DNA of 64,000 nt from Anisakis pegreffii. Taxonomy: Eukaryota; Nematoda; Chromadorea; Rhabditida; Anisakidae. The stretch is taken from contig JAPYMA010000925.1 in the NCBI GenBank assembly GCA_035041965.1, positions 39,626-103,625 on the forward strand, in the 5' to 3' direction. The position numbers and the translations under genes are program-made. Shown here in pieces: positions 11,093-22,960 of the stretch (positions are counted from its first letter, which is position 1; each line of letters opens with the position of its first letter). Below the pieces are notes generated by a model. That model did no database searches. It saw nothing but the letters and a program-made list of their open reading frames with translations, and was not told the DNA's origin.

Positions 11093-14000
11093 ATGGAGTC
11101 GAAAGGAGAGTATACCACAAAATCGTACAATCTTAAAACTTTATTCGTCATACTGGTGGCAGCAGCGATGATGAATAAGACTACTGAAGCTAACAAGGAC
11201 TGTGATGAATTAGAGATTTGTCAAGAATGTACTCAACTGAATACATGCCGGTGTGTGCCATACTTCAAATTCATTCCCTTACTGGTGCAAAATTCACGTA
11301 ATAAACTGTTCACATAGGAAGATAGCAATTAATTCATTTTTTGACAGTGCTCGGTTTTGAGCACTGTCAAAAATTATTTTGATGCAAAAGAACAGTTCTT
11401 AATTTTTTCCGCTACTTATATGGCGACGGACGATGAATTGAATGTTGCAAGAATTTCAGGTGGTGTGCATCATGGAATAAATGTGTATCGGACGAATGGT
11501 ACAGTTGTTTTCTCGGCACCAAAGTTAGCAACCCAAACAATTGTCCGTTGGCTGTTCATAAAGGCGATGCGTATAGCGATGAATTTGCTCGAACGAAAAT
11601 GCTGGCCATAAGTGCAGCTGCTTACTGGGAAGCACCACAAGCATGCTTAACTAATCAAGTGGATTCCACTGCCAAAGTAATCACTCTCATCAATCCTGAC
11701 TCCTTTATGTTTCCATCATGTGACGTTTCCTCGCGTTACGGTGAAATCCCTTCCAGCGTATGATTACTTGGGAAAATTCTTTAGCAAGTCCACAGATATT
11801 ATGGTATGAGGCATAGATCGTTCTGAAGAACTTAAAAAGATGATCAGGAGTATGTTTCTTGAGTTTCTTAAGCTCGACGGAGAGCGAGCTTTCTGTACTC
11901 AACATTTCGAAGAGAGATCGATATTACCTTGGTATTACTGCACGCAAGTTGGTTTGCTCGCTCATGTGGCCTAGTGAATAGGGCACGGGCTGCCGAAATG
12001 AAGTTACAGGTCGGATTCTGCATTTCTATACGCCTTTAATAAAGTTTTCTGTTGGTACCATTCAGTTGATTACCTTCATCTTTCTGGCCATATTATGCTG
12101 AGTAGTTCATCGGTGGGTGGTATGATAAAGTAGGCATAAAGTATTGCTTTTAACCGATTCCGTAGTTTTTCATAGTTTACGAACGGCTACACTGACAGCC
12201 ATCGGGGACAACTTCGAATATGTGTTCAGCAATGTTCTTCGAGAGATTTTTTTTAGAGAATGTGATGTCAGCAACTGCGATAACTTTTCGTAGTTGAAGC
12301 ATCCTCGCTGAAAATATTTTGTCGTGATTCGATATCTGCATTATGATCGGAAATAAATGCAGATTCTACACAGCACGAAAAAAAACCGTCAATTGGTACA
12401 ATTAACATTAATTGTTGGGAAAAACTAAACGCAAAACCAAATCTTTAAAATCGAACTGATCAGTGGGACGTCTTATCCGTTAGACCACAGAAACAAAATG
12501 AATTGTTATTAGCAACATCAACGCAGTATCGTCTGAAACATGTTAGAAACATGTTCACATCTGTCGCATGCTAGCGAATTAATAAGTCATTAGATAGTGA
12601 TCATTGATGCGATTGTTTGTCTTCATTAAATAGTATTTGATAAGGTCATTAATTGTTTATCTCACTTATATAAAAAGCAATTGACCTCTCTTTAAACTAT
12701 CCGTTTCCCATTTACTGGCCCCATCATAAAGTTTGCTTATCCCACAATTGTGTCTTTGTTGTGCCAAATTTATGTGCGTATTTGACGCAATAAGCGGCAC
12801 ATCCTTTCCAAACTTAACATATGGTAATCTTAATAATCACATATTGTAATCAATATTGTAATCAACCAGACTTCGCATGTTGTAATCAATCCGAAAAACC
12901 CCGCCCCTCTCCGGGTTCGCCTCACAACAGATACCCCAGTGTGACAAATATCAAGCCCAAGCAAAGGCTGTGGGCACCCCATCCCCTCGGAGATCTCCCA
13001 CCACCGCTCTTCCCAGTGTGACAAGTATATTGCCCAAGCAAACGCTGTGGGCACTCCATCCCCTCGGAGACCCCCCATCAACCCACTCAATTCACTGTGA
13101 CAACCAACCTACCCTAAGCAAAGGCTGCTGGCTTTCGAGCTCCAATCAACCCAACCACTCCAATCGACTATTGTTTGCGTCACACTATTGTGTTCTTCAC
13201 TAATAAACTTATTCAATCCCATTTTTCTTTGTTTTCTTCGACAACATCTTCACTCCCGTCGGATTTAACGAATCTGAAAACATCTTCGTAGTGAAATGAT
13301 GTAGACTTCACGTCGTATTTCCGAATTCGCTTAGGCATAATCCCTGATCAGTGCAGCACTATGACGGTAATCATACTTTATTATTTATGGTAGCCAAGAT
13401 AACGTTAAGTGCATAATCATGTCAATAAGCCAATTCAAATAAAGTTTCGTAGTTGTTGTTCTAAAAGGATCTTTGTGTCTTCTGAAACGATCAGCAATTA
13501 CTGCGTAAAACAGTTGAGTTTACAACAGATTTGGCTTCGCTACTCAAGCACTGAAAATTTACTTTCGGATACATAAAAGTTAGCAATTGCTCACGGAACA
13601 AAATGAATTAAAAGTATTCTTCAGGTGATACGTCAAGTAACATGTCCTTGTGATGCATCCAACACAACGTTTTGCTCAGCGTTTACAGCCTTATCGCCCG
13701 AAAATAATGCAATCATTTTAGGTTTTCGGTGTGTGAGTTTGTGATTTTTCTTAACAATAAAATTATTTCTATCTAGAAATTCTTCTGATTTCACAATTGG
13801 AGAAATTGATTGATGAGTAAAGTTTGAGAAAATTGCGTCTCCGAGATTGTCATTAAACAAGAATCTGTACCTCAGCAGTTGACAGTTCGATTCTGTTAGA
13901 CATTCTCAATAGTTCGATTAAATTCGAAGAAGTAAGAGAAGCGATGTATTCATATCAAAAATAATATTTCAGTGGCACTAATACAAAGGACCAACTTTGG

Positions 14001-15221
14001 ATTGAAGGCCTGCAGACAGTTTTCGATGCAATGATTAACATCACTGGGGGTGGGAAGGTTAATTTTGAGTTGATTCAATTGATTCATTATTCAAAATAGT
14101 TGCATTCAGAAAGATTAATACTTATTCATTTGTGATTGCTTGATTTTCAAGGTGAGCAAGTATTTCTTCGACGCGTTCAATTCTGTTTGGAGCAATGGTA
14201 TACTGGAAAGCTTTTTCGAACTCACTACAGCTAATCCAGATTATGAATTATGGGTATGAATTCGACATCTAGACCGAAAATTTTCTGTAAAATTACTCTT
14301 TGTTGTTCTATCGAATGATCTTTCAACAATGAGAAGGGATTAATCGATCGCTTTTGTAAGAATTTTAAATGCATATAGATCGACTGTTTCTGCTCTACCA
14401 ACCAATAAAAAGTCAATTCTTTCGAAGCAAATAGCAACCAAAACGTATCTGGTTTATCCATTCAGATCAGTGGGCATTCTCTGGGCGCTGCAATGGCGTC
14501 GATAGCCTCTAATGTTATCGCTGTTCAACACCTACATCAACCTGAATCTATAAAATTGGTCACCTTCGGTCAACCTCGTGTTGGTGACCAGCAGTACGTC
14601 GATGTTCATGATGAAATGGTGAGTAGAATGTAGTCTCTTTTAGAAATGCAGAAAATGTTTTCTTATTATTTTCCTTTTTAAAATTAATCCAAATTTTGAG
14701 GTCCTGAATAGTAAAAGTCTTTTCCGCTAATCAGTCGGATTTAAGATAATCATTGAGTTGTAGACATACATTCATTAAACTAATCATATGATCAATTTCA
14801 GATACTTTACAGTTATCGAGTTGTTCATGCACGTGACTTGGTTGCACACTTACCGCCGCTCGATTATCGAGATTACAGACATCATCGTTATCAGGTGGGT
14901 AATATTCATTCCTCAGTTTCACTCTAAAACTTCTTTCATTTTTGAAAACAACTCATCTGATCTTGAGATACTTCACTGTACAACTTCCTTTGAAATATTT
15001 TATTTCTACCATAAAATTTATGCCCATTCACTATGATCTATACAAAAATATAATTCCAGGTCTGGTATGATAACGATATGGCACCCGGAAAACCATACAA
15101 AATATGCTTGGCGCCAGATTATGGCTGTAGTGATTCGAAATTACTCGATGATTCTCTCGAGGACCACCTCTATTACTTCCAAAAAGAAGTGGGTCAGTGG
15201 GGTCGAAATGGTTGTCAGTAA
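11093..15221 (+). CDS. Secreted class 3 (alpha/beta-hydrolase) lipase, copy 1
   Basis: Predicted extracellular triacylglycerol-lipase-type hydrolase, 357 aa. Eight exons: 11093-11250, 11460-11676, 13625-13728, 13973-14057, 14152-14253, 14466-14618, 14802-14894, 15060-15221; all phases join. A hydrophobic N-terminal segment follows about 15 polar residues (signal peptide or anchor). It is followed by a Cys-rich region (CxxCxxLNTCRWC...C), then the lipase fold with a GFRG oxyanion-type strand at the exon 3/4 junction. GHSLG places the nucleophile at Ser227; likely triad partners are Asp285 (HARDLVAH) and His340 (EDHLYY). The exon 5 acceptor is TTTTCAAG rather than CAG. Intron 2 (1.9 kb) holds GC-rich repeats and tRNA-like relics. 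It lies upstream of a same-strand paralogue with matching intron positions, so the pair arose by tandem duplication. The substrate is not shown by the sequence. Confidence 0.92.
11965..12025 (+). other. tRNA-like relic or tRNA-derived SINE head
   Basis: TGGCCTAGTGAATAGG (about 11967-11982) looks like a tRNA A box and GGTCGGATTCTG (12009-12020) like a decayed B box, at tRNA-like spacing. I cannot fold a clean acceptor or anticodon stem, so this is not called a functional tRNA. Confidence 0.3.
12933..13125. repeat. GC-rich tandem repeat, ~77-bp unit, about 2.5 copies
   Basis: Units start near 12935, 13012 and 13090 and share AGTGTGACAA, GCCCAAGCAAA, GCTGTGGGCAC and CATCCCCTCGGAGA. The third copy is truncated and diverged. 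It lies inside intron 2 of the first lipase and is far richer in GC than its surroundings. Immediately upstream (12838-12890) the short string TTGTAATCAA recurs four times. Confidence 0.8.
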
Positions 15222-15769
15222 AAGTAAAATCACGCGCAGCAATCAACATTCAAGAGCTGTCACTCACCTAATATGAATCCTTCTCTGCGGTCTTTGTCAC
15301 TGTTTAAACTATTTGACTTCAACCTCTGAATGCTATTAATTCTTACTTGTCAAAAGATTACTGCTGATGAATGTTTTCCTTTTCGCTTCACCAATCAGCA
15401 AGAATTCGATTACTATATTCTTGTGCATAAAAAGTTCATATGATGTTTGTCATTGTTTTGTACACAAACAATACTGAAATAACATCAAACTCATCACTCG
15501 TCAGTAGTGCAATTAACATGGAATTTCAGTCGGAATTCTCAAAACTTTTTTCAAATAGACAGATTGGAAAAAACGCGTTGAATTCAAAAGCACTTTTTAG
15601 ACACCACAAGTACAGATGTAGAAGAGCCCTAGTATATCCATTTTGCTAACTATTAATGCTCTTGCTAAATGAGAATGTTGGTATTATCAAAGGATTATTG
15701 CATTCTTTAGTTATTGCTTGACAGAAATAGAACGGTAATTTTCGATTTGCACTTATGATCAGACTAGAC

Positions 15770-16947
15770 TAGGGTTTACAAAATCCCGACGATTTTTCAA
15801 TACCGGGATCGGGATTTAATCCCGGGATCGAACAATTATTGAAATATCATTGCGGGACATGTTTAAACACATTTTTTCGAACCAATATGTTCATTATTAA
15901 TCAAAAAGGAGCTAAATCAACAAATTATTGAACAAATCCAAGGAACTAAATATTCAAATTCAAATTAGTATTTCATATAATGGTGCCAATGATCATACCG
16001 CAAGGGCATACTGCATATTCTATGCTAAGGCATCTTGTCATCTCGGATGTAAGCTAATAAGAGTACACTTGTATGTGAATACGAAATTCTTGATTCTCAA
16101 ACACTTATTTGCAATGCTTCAAAACCATTTTCTCTCAGTATTAACGTCAGCTGAATTCTGCCGTTTCGTAAATTTCGATTTTTTAACGGAAGAAATGCAC
16201 CGTAAGAATTATATCATTTGAATTTTGAAATAATGAATATTCGAGGTTCATCTAAAAAGGTAAAAAAGATATCCGCAATGGATTTTCATCGAACCATCGA
16301 GCACTTGAATATTTGATAATTTCGATCAAAAATCATGCAAATATACTTGATATTCAGGCATAAGATCCTTTTAAATGGAACAACTTTGCTCACTTCGGCA
16401 ATGAACTTTCACTATGAGTGAACTCAGTGAGAAATTATGTACATTTCGATACGAAGTAAAAAGACTTGCGGTCTTTGGAACATGCAGTTGAATTAACAGA
16501 GGGAATATTGAAGCCGAACAAATCTTGTGGGAAGAAACGACTAAAAATTTCATTGAACTTTGTTGCTCTTGGTTTTTATTAGAAAATGGGATTATCTCTG
16601 TTAGTCTATTACATAGAAATGCATTCAGATGAACGTGATATAAATGAACGTGGTATTGAATATTCAATGAAATGTTACGTCAAAGTTCATCGAGCTGTCG
16701 TTGATCATGTCAATCGTCCGAATTGCGTCTATTTCCTTTGCTGAACATCAATGATAGGGGGCGAACAGCAAAGACAATTGCATATAGATTAGATGGGAAT
16801 GATTAAGGCTTCCCTCAAGATAGACATACTATCAAAATTCATACAAAATGACCTGCTTTATCAAATCCCGAAATCCCGGGATTTTTCAAAACTTAAATCC
16901 CGGGATCGGGATCAGAACTGCAATCCCGGGATCCCGTGCAAACCTTA
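15770..16947. mobile_element. hAT-type non-autonomous element, copy A, 8-bp TSD
   Basis: Ends read TAGGGTTTACA at the left and, in reverse complement, TAAGGTTTGCA at the right. Both ends are lined with short palindromic blocks of AATCCCGGGATCGGGAT. The element is flanked by the perfect 8-bp direct repeat GACTAGAC (15762-15769 and 16948-16955), as expected for hAT-superfamily insertion. It is 1178 bp and contains no recognisable transposase. A 98-codon open frame on the minus strand (16371-16667) is also open in copy B but resembles no family I know. It lies between the two lipase genes. Confidence 0.85.
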
Positions 16948-18154
16948 GACTAGACTACACTATGTTTCAGACTAGACTAGACTTCAGACTAAACTCATAC
17001 TGGATTTTTGAGCAGACTGATAAAAACAAATTGTTCTTTCATAGTGTAACCTATGAGTAACTGAGAGAGAGACGAAAACGCATATCATGAAAACGACAAC
17101 AATCCGTTTGCATTAGTCAACTTAATTGACAGCTTGATTTGAAAGTTCTTTTTCTTTTGGTTAGTAATCAGGTGATAATGAACAAATTATCATGGAATGC
17201 CCTAAGAATATTCTTCATTCGTCACTTTCAGAAGTCAGATTTTTGGAGTCATCATCAGGAACGGCAGCAATAAAAAGATGTCTCCAATCGGTCACCTATT
17301 ATGGATTACAGCCCTACAAATCACGCCACTTTAATGCATCACCTTATTCGACGTGACTTTTTATTGCTCGTTCCTCTCGCATGTCCATCAATCAGATTTT
17401 GCAAACATTTGATCAACAGCCCAGCTAATGAGTGAATGTTAGTCAACATTGATTCGCTGTCGTCATGGTTTAGAGTGACTGATAAAATTTACCCGTCTGA
17501 AATGTATATCGTCGTTATTGATGCACAATTCTCATGAACGCTGGACACTATGCAAATATTGTTCTGTAAAATACTCATATTATGTACAAACTTTTACCGT
17601 AGAATACTCAACACCACATCATATCACCACATATCTTATCAAAAACTATGCAATGCAATTCTTTACGATCTCTCATCTGAATTTACTCCTTTCATTTAGC
17701 TTGCAATCACCTGAGCTTTTCTTTTCCCTTGAACCATACACAAAAACAGACATCTGCTGATTTCAGCATTTTTATTTGAGCTAATCAAAGTAAATTCACT
17801 GTGTATAAATGGTGCGTTCACTTCAGAGTAGTCACATTTCAAATTTTCAGCAGCATACAGATTCGATCGCTGCGATCAGCAACTTCAAAATGTGTCACTT
17901 TCACTCGAGTTTTCGCACCACGAAAACTTTCTTCATCCACCAGTCTCTTTTCATTGTGCCCCTACAAATTGACCATGATCGTTCGAACCGATCCTCCGAC
18001 CTGATGCTGGCCGTGAAATAGTGTGCAAACGAAATTTCATTCCAGCAATTCCATGACCATCAATCACATAAACAAAGTTGAATTAGTTCGATACTGTCAA
18101 AGTAAAAGAAGAAATTTTCAGGTAAAAAGTGAAATTTAAAGCAAACGCTGCACA

Positions 18155-20285
18155 ATGAAGACGTTACGGGTGCCAGCAATACTGCTGTTATGTGTTGCCC
18201 CACTTTTTACAACTGCCTATCATTACTGCTCCGAGGATACGACGTGTGATCAATGCACCAAGGAAGGATGCAGGTAAGCAATTGGCATTGACTTGATTAT
18301 TTATATTTTGCATAACTTAATGAGAGTTGTTTCTGTTTCCAATGTTCAAAGCTAAAATACTATACGGATTGTACGAACAAAACAATCGTGCAGATGGTGC
18401 CCGTCATCAAATTCGTGTGTCAGTTACTGGTCTTTGTCGTGTGTTTCTGACCGTATCGCCCAACCAGAACTGTGCCCCATTGACACGAAGCCCATGCGAT
18501 TCGCTTTCGTCGATCAATTCGCTCGTGAAATAATGCTACCAGTTTCGGCGGCCGCATATTCGAAAACGCCGGAAAAATGCTTCCAAAACATTCTTAAAGA
18601 TATTAAGGTTCATAGTTGAATTTTAATCAACCGCTTACGGTGGTTTTCCTCTTTAATTTGAAGAAAAAGGAGGAAACAACAACTATAATCGTCTTTTGTG
18701 GTTAAAAAAAATAACGTTTGATTGTTCATGTCGCTTATCAGTTGATTGTTATTTTCAGATAAAACGACACCTTACGTTACCGCGTCTTGCGTCATCCACA
18801 CCAGAAGACACATGCTCAGGCTTCACAGCCGTTTCGCACCAGCGAAAAGCCATCATTGTTAGTTTCAGGTAGGCGGAATCCTTTTTCTGAAAGAACAACA
18901 TGATTTCAACTATCATATAGTTGCGTGAAGAGATAATGTGATTCTAAAATTGCAGAGGCACCACAACAACTAAGCAGCTGTGGTTAGAAGGTGTTGAATC
19001 GGTGTTCAGATATAAAGTTAAAATGCCATCAGGTGGTGAGGTAATACAGTTTGAAGAAGATCCTTGTGTCTCTTTTGTTTCAGCCAAGTAAAAGCTATTG
19101 ATCAGGATCAGTGAGAGCCATGCAAATAAATTGAATTAAGTGATTTAAGCCAATTTTTACAGGTTAGCAAATACTTCTTCGATGCTACCAATACATTATG
19201 GCAAAATGGTATGATGCAAGATGTCTTCGAATTGCATGGAAATCATTCCGATTACGAAATTTGGGTGAATTTTGATGATTGAACTCATTGTTTAGTCGAC
19301 TGATTAGTTTTTCTCCGAACCGTTTTCCGTGAAAGCAAGTGATATCGCTGATGAAAATGTACAAACTTTAAAACAGTCTTCTATCTGCTGACACGTTTGA
19401 GCCGATGCATTAATCAAGAGGAAAATAGAGGAGAGATCAACTAATAGATCGACTAATCGCTCTGAACAGTCGAATCATTTTGCATCAACAAGCGGTTTTC
19501 GTCTCGTTCCAGGTAACTGGACATTCGCTGGGTGGAGCGATGGCTTCAATCGCCGCTGAAATGATTGCCGAATCACCAAAAATTGCGAGAGATCAAATTA
19601 AACTCGTAACGTTTGGACAACCACGAATTGGAGATGAAACATACGCTGTTCATCATGATAAAATGGCTTGTTACTTTCTATGCTTGCTTCCATCCAAGTG
19701 ATAACGTATTCGCGAAAGCGATTCACAAATTGAATTGATTTACAAATTCAGTGAGCCAATTAGTCAGTTTTGATTGAACGAATGGAACTTCAATCAATTG
19801 TGCTCAGCAAAAAAAATTCGCTTTTTTGTCGAGGATTCTATTACAAATTTTCAGTTGCCGTATTCCTATCGAGTAACACACTCGAAAGACTTAGTGCCTC
19901 ATTTGCCACCGCAAAAGTTCGAAAATTATCGACACCACGGTGATGAGGTATGTTTAGTGCATGATTCTTGTCACAAAAATACGTATTCACTTCACCGCTA
20001 AATCCACTTCTGAGTTGTTCATTTGCTCGATACTATTTTTTATAGATTTGGTATAATAATGCAATGACACCTGGAAGTTCGTATCAGGAGTGCACGATGC
20101 TCGAAAGCGAAGCGTGCAGTAATTCGCTATATTTTGCGATGTCGATCGCGGATCATCTCAATTATTACGATTTGGTTGCGGCTGTGTTTGGACGAGCAGA
20201 GTGTAATATGCTTTCATATAAGTCGAACTTTAAGCAGCTGATGAAGCAAATAGAAGAGGAGGATCGCATTCAACGAGTGATCTAA
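18155..20285 (+). CDS. Secreted class 3 (alpha/beta-hydrolase) lipase, copy 2
   Basis: Paralogue of the upstream gene, 371 aa, eight exons: 18155-18273, 18394-18607, 18759-18868, 18956-19040, 19163-19264, 19513-19665, 19855-19947, 20046-20285. Exons 4-7 are exactly the same length as in copy 1 (85, 102, 153, 93 nt). A clear signal peptide (MKTLRVPAILLLCVAPL...) precedes a Cys-rich segment (CSEDTTCDQC...GCRWC). SFRG marks the oxyanion strand; VTGHSLGG gives Ser215, HSKDLVPH gives Asp273 and ADHLNYYD gives His329. Two splice sites are odd. The exon 2 acceptor (ATCGTGCAG) lacks a pyrimidine tract but is fixed by homology to copy 1. The donor after exon 6 is GC (GCTTGT), where copy 1 has GTGAGT. 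The last exon encodes a longer C-terminus than copy 1. Homology and phase make this model strong; substrate unknown. Confidence 0.93.
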
Positions 20286-20314
20286 CACTTCTTGGATTGA
20301 CATAATCAGCTTTA

Positions 20315-20320
20315 AATAAA
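20315..20320 (+). terminator. Poly(A) signal AATAAA of lipase copy 2
   Basis: AATAAA lies 30 nt after the stop codon of the second lipase, a typical position for cleavage and polyadenylation. Confidence 0.75.
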
Positions 20321-21767
20321 ACGTGCAAACAAACAAAATTCTTTTATAATATGTGCATAAATTGTTTGGCAAGCACGCATGCCATTTATTTTGTGATAAT
20401 AATTGTTCTGCTAGGATACTTTTATCGAATTCTTTCATGGTATCGGTTATCGTGCTATCAGTGAATTCAGATATCGAAGTCGTATAAATTTTATCAATGC
20501 GTATTCAGTCTTATTGCATGCACGAGCCAATGCAGATAGAACAACAAATGTGACTCTTTGGCTATATTATATCCAAAATCAAATTGGAAGACCCACCTCA
20601 ATTAGCCATATGTGATGAAATTTTTGGGCATCTTGAAGTCCACAATGCTAATTGTGTCAGCAATAACAATTATTTTATCAATCCTAGTGATTATGTCCTA
20701 AGACAAACGGATTTGTGGGAAATAACCTCCGACTGAACTCACATCTCATCGGTGGAAAAAACCACTTCAGTGAACAATCGAAGATGGAAACTTGAATGAT
20801 GAACAATATCTGTTGATTCAAATACTGATATTTTAGGCATTGATGCTCTGAATAATATTGATATCAGATAACATATTCAAAAAATATTGATATTTCTGAT
20901 ACACTAACTGTTGATATATAATCAATTACTTAAATATCAATATGGATGTTTCAATCATAATGTTTCAAATCTATCCGAGACCGTCAACGACATTTTAAAA
21001 ACCATCAGTGGATACAAAAAACATCGTCAACAGATCAAAAAAATTTTGATGACAGAGGAACCGCATTTTGAAACTTTTTTTCAGATATTTAGAGATGAAT
21101 GCTTTGTATCGAGTGTATCACCGTTAAGGTACTACATAAGTATGAGCATATGCTAGGTATGATCATGGACAAATGCTGATATCAATGTTGCAATATTAAT
21201 CAGATCAATAAGATTTATTTATTTTAAATAAAAGCAAAGCAATCATATGAATTACTTTTTTACTTTTAACGCTCAAAATGTTAATTTAAAAATCATTGCT
21301 GCTTCACATGATCACAGAAAGTACTGATTCCATTATTCGATCAGTGTGCTCGATTGTATAGTAGGAAACGAAGAATTTCATGTTGTTTTATCACATATGA
21401 ACAGCATTCCAAAGACTTTTTTTTTACATAATACGCAGAGAGCGTTTATGAGGAAAGATGACAAATGAAGAGAGCGAATCATAGCAGAGTCGGCCATTTT
21501 CAAAGAAGTAAGAGCAATTACCGTATGCTAAATATGAACATTATACGTAAATAGCGTATAAGATACTATTTTTGGAACAATAAAAGAAACAGTGCCCGAG
21601 ATTACCTAAAACCAGGTTAATTGATAAGCAGCATGCCCAATCTTAATGCCGGAATGAACCGACTTTTGTCGACGTATTTTTTACTCCAACTGCCTTATTC
21701 TCATTCTCTGATCCACTTAGAGCACCAGATTACACTCGTTCAATTTCACGAACCATCAAAATGGAAA
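20321..21767. other. Intergenic; nothing recognised
   Basis: There are only short frames; one of 81 codons (20911-21156) resembles no known family and has no supporting splice structure. The stretch ends at the target duplication of the hAT element. Confidence 0.5.
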
Positions 21768-21959
21768 CTTCAAACCAGTGTTGGGCAATAGCGCGCTATT
21801 CCGCTAGTCCGCTAATAGCGAATAGCGGAATAGCGGAATAGCGATATCGGAAGTTCGAGTGAATAGCGGAATAGCGATAGCGGGAACGGCGCTATCGCTG
21901 TTCGATAGCGAGCAACTTCCGCTATATTCCGCTATCATCCGCTATCAGTTTATTTACAG

Positions 21960-22438
21960 TACAGAATCTGTTACAACAACAAGCAATCATGACTTCTTCG
22001 GCGTTATATCAACGCCTGTCGACAAATCGCACGAAAATTCCTTGAAAAAGAGAGCAAAAAAGATCGTTGAAGAATGGTTAGATGGAGAACTCGAAAATAG
22101 TCTGGGGGATGCAACTTTTATGAATGACACGTGCTTCGTTAAACTGTTTATCAGGTCCACATATTGTTGGTCATACTTGTTTTAGCTACTTTATAATGTT
22201 TTCCATGCTTGTTTTAACAATACTTGTTCATCACCTATTGTTTCTACTTCAGATATTAATACCTCTAGCATGACTTCAAGTAGTTAAAAATTTCAGATAT
22301 AACACAGGCATGCCTTCTGGGGCACCAGTGGAGCGCATGTTTTCGCTAGGAAAGGATATCATGCGAGCGAAGCGGTCGAGAATTTCCGATGGATTATTCA
22401 ATATGTTGATGTTTATCAAAGGAAACGAGAAATTATGA
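21960..22438 (+). pseudogene. hAT transposase C-terminal dimerisation region (last two exons only)
   Basis: Exon 21960-22154 (acceptor TATTTACAG) and exon 22297-22438 (acceptor AATTTCAG) join in phase across a 142-bp GT-AG intron. The product ends with SGAPVERMFSLGKDIMRAKR, then SRISDGLFNMLMFIKGN, the signature of the hAT C-terminal dimerisation domain (S-x-A-P-V-E-R-x-F-S ... R-x-R-L/I-S ... L-x-F-x-K). The upstream piece (KKIVEEWLDGELEN) fits the segment just before it. The DDE catalytic core and BED zinc finger are missing and no in-frame ATG starts the fragment. It cannot encode an active transposase, but both exons and the intron are undamaged. Confidence 0.85.
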
Positions 22439-22520
22439 GCATTTTGGGCGCTGTTTTGATGATGTTTTCGCTGTTGAACTGTTGTGTTTCATGCTGTTGT
22501 GTTTCTGTTGTTGTTTTTTT

Positions 22521-22960
22521 ATAACATGCTGTCGACCAAATTTAATGATATGACATTCGACTCACTGATTGTGAGGTAGTTTTCGAAAGTGGCACTTTAG
22601 GAAGGAGAGGATTTTTGGTGATGATACTTCAGGAAAAAGGGGATCTTTTTGTGACAATACCCTACGAAGAACATTTTTTGATGATAATACTGTTGCGGTT
22701 TTTTGTTATGTTCCTGTTGTTTCTTCATAATGTGCTGTTGACAAAATTTATTGATATTACGTTCGATGTGCTAATATAGTTTATGTGTGTCTGCTATTGT
22801 TGTTTTTATATAACATGCTGTTGACCAAATTTATTGATATAATATTCGGTGTGCTGATATAGTTTGTATGTTTCTGTTGTTGTCGTTTTTTCACAATTTG
22901 TTGTTAACCAAACCTATTGATATGACATTCGGTTCACTAACATAGTTTTCGAAAGTGACC
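22521..22960. repeat. Degenerate ~83-bp direct repeats inside the hAT element
   Basis: The block ATAACATGCTGTTGACCAAA followed by TTTATTGATAT and ACATTCG begins at about 22521, 22727, 22810 and 22893. The last three copies are spaced 83 bp and the first is 206 bp before the second. It lies between the transposase stop codon and the right subterminal repeats. Confidence 0.7.

Noticed and set aside
12667..12677. TATATAAAAAG as a promoter TATA box inside the lipase intron
   Set aside because: No gene follows it; such strings are frequent in AT-rich DNA.
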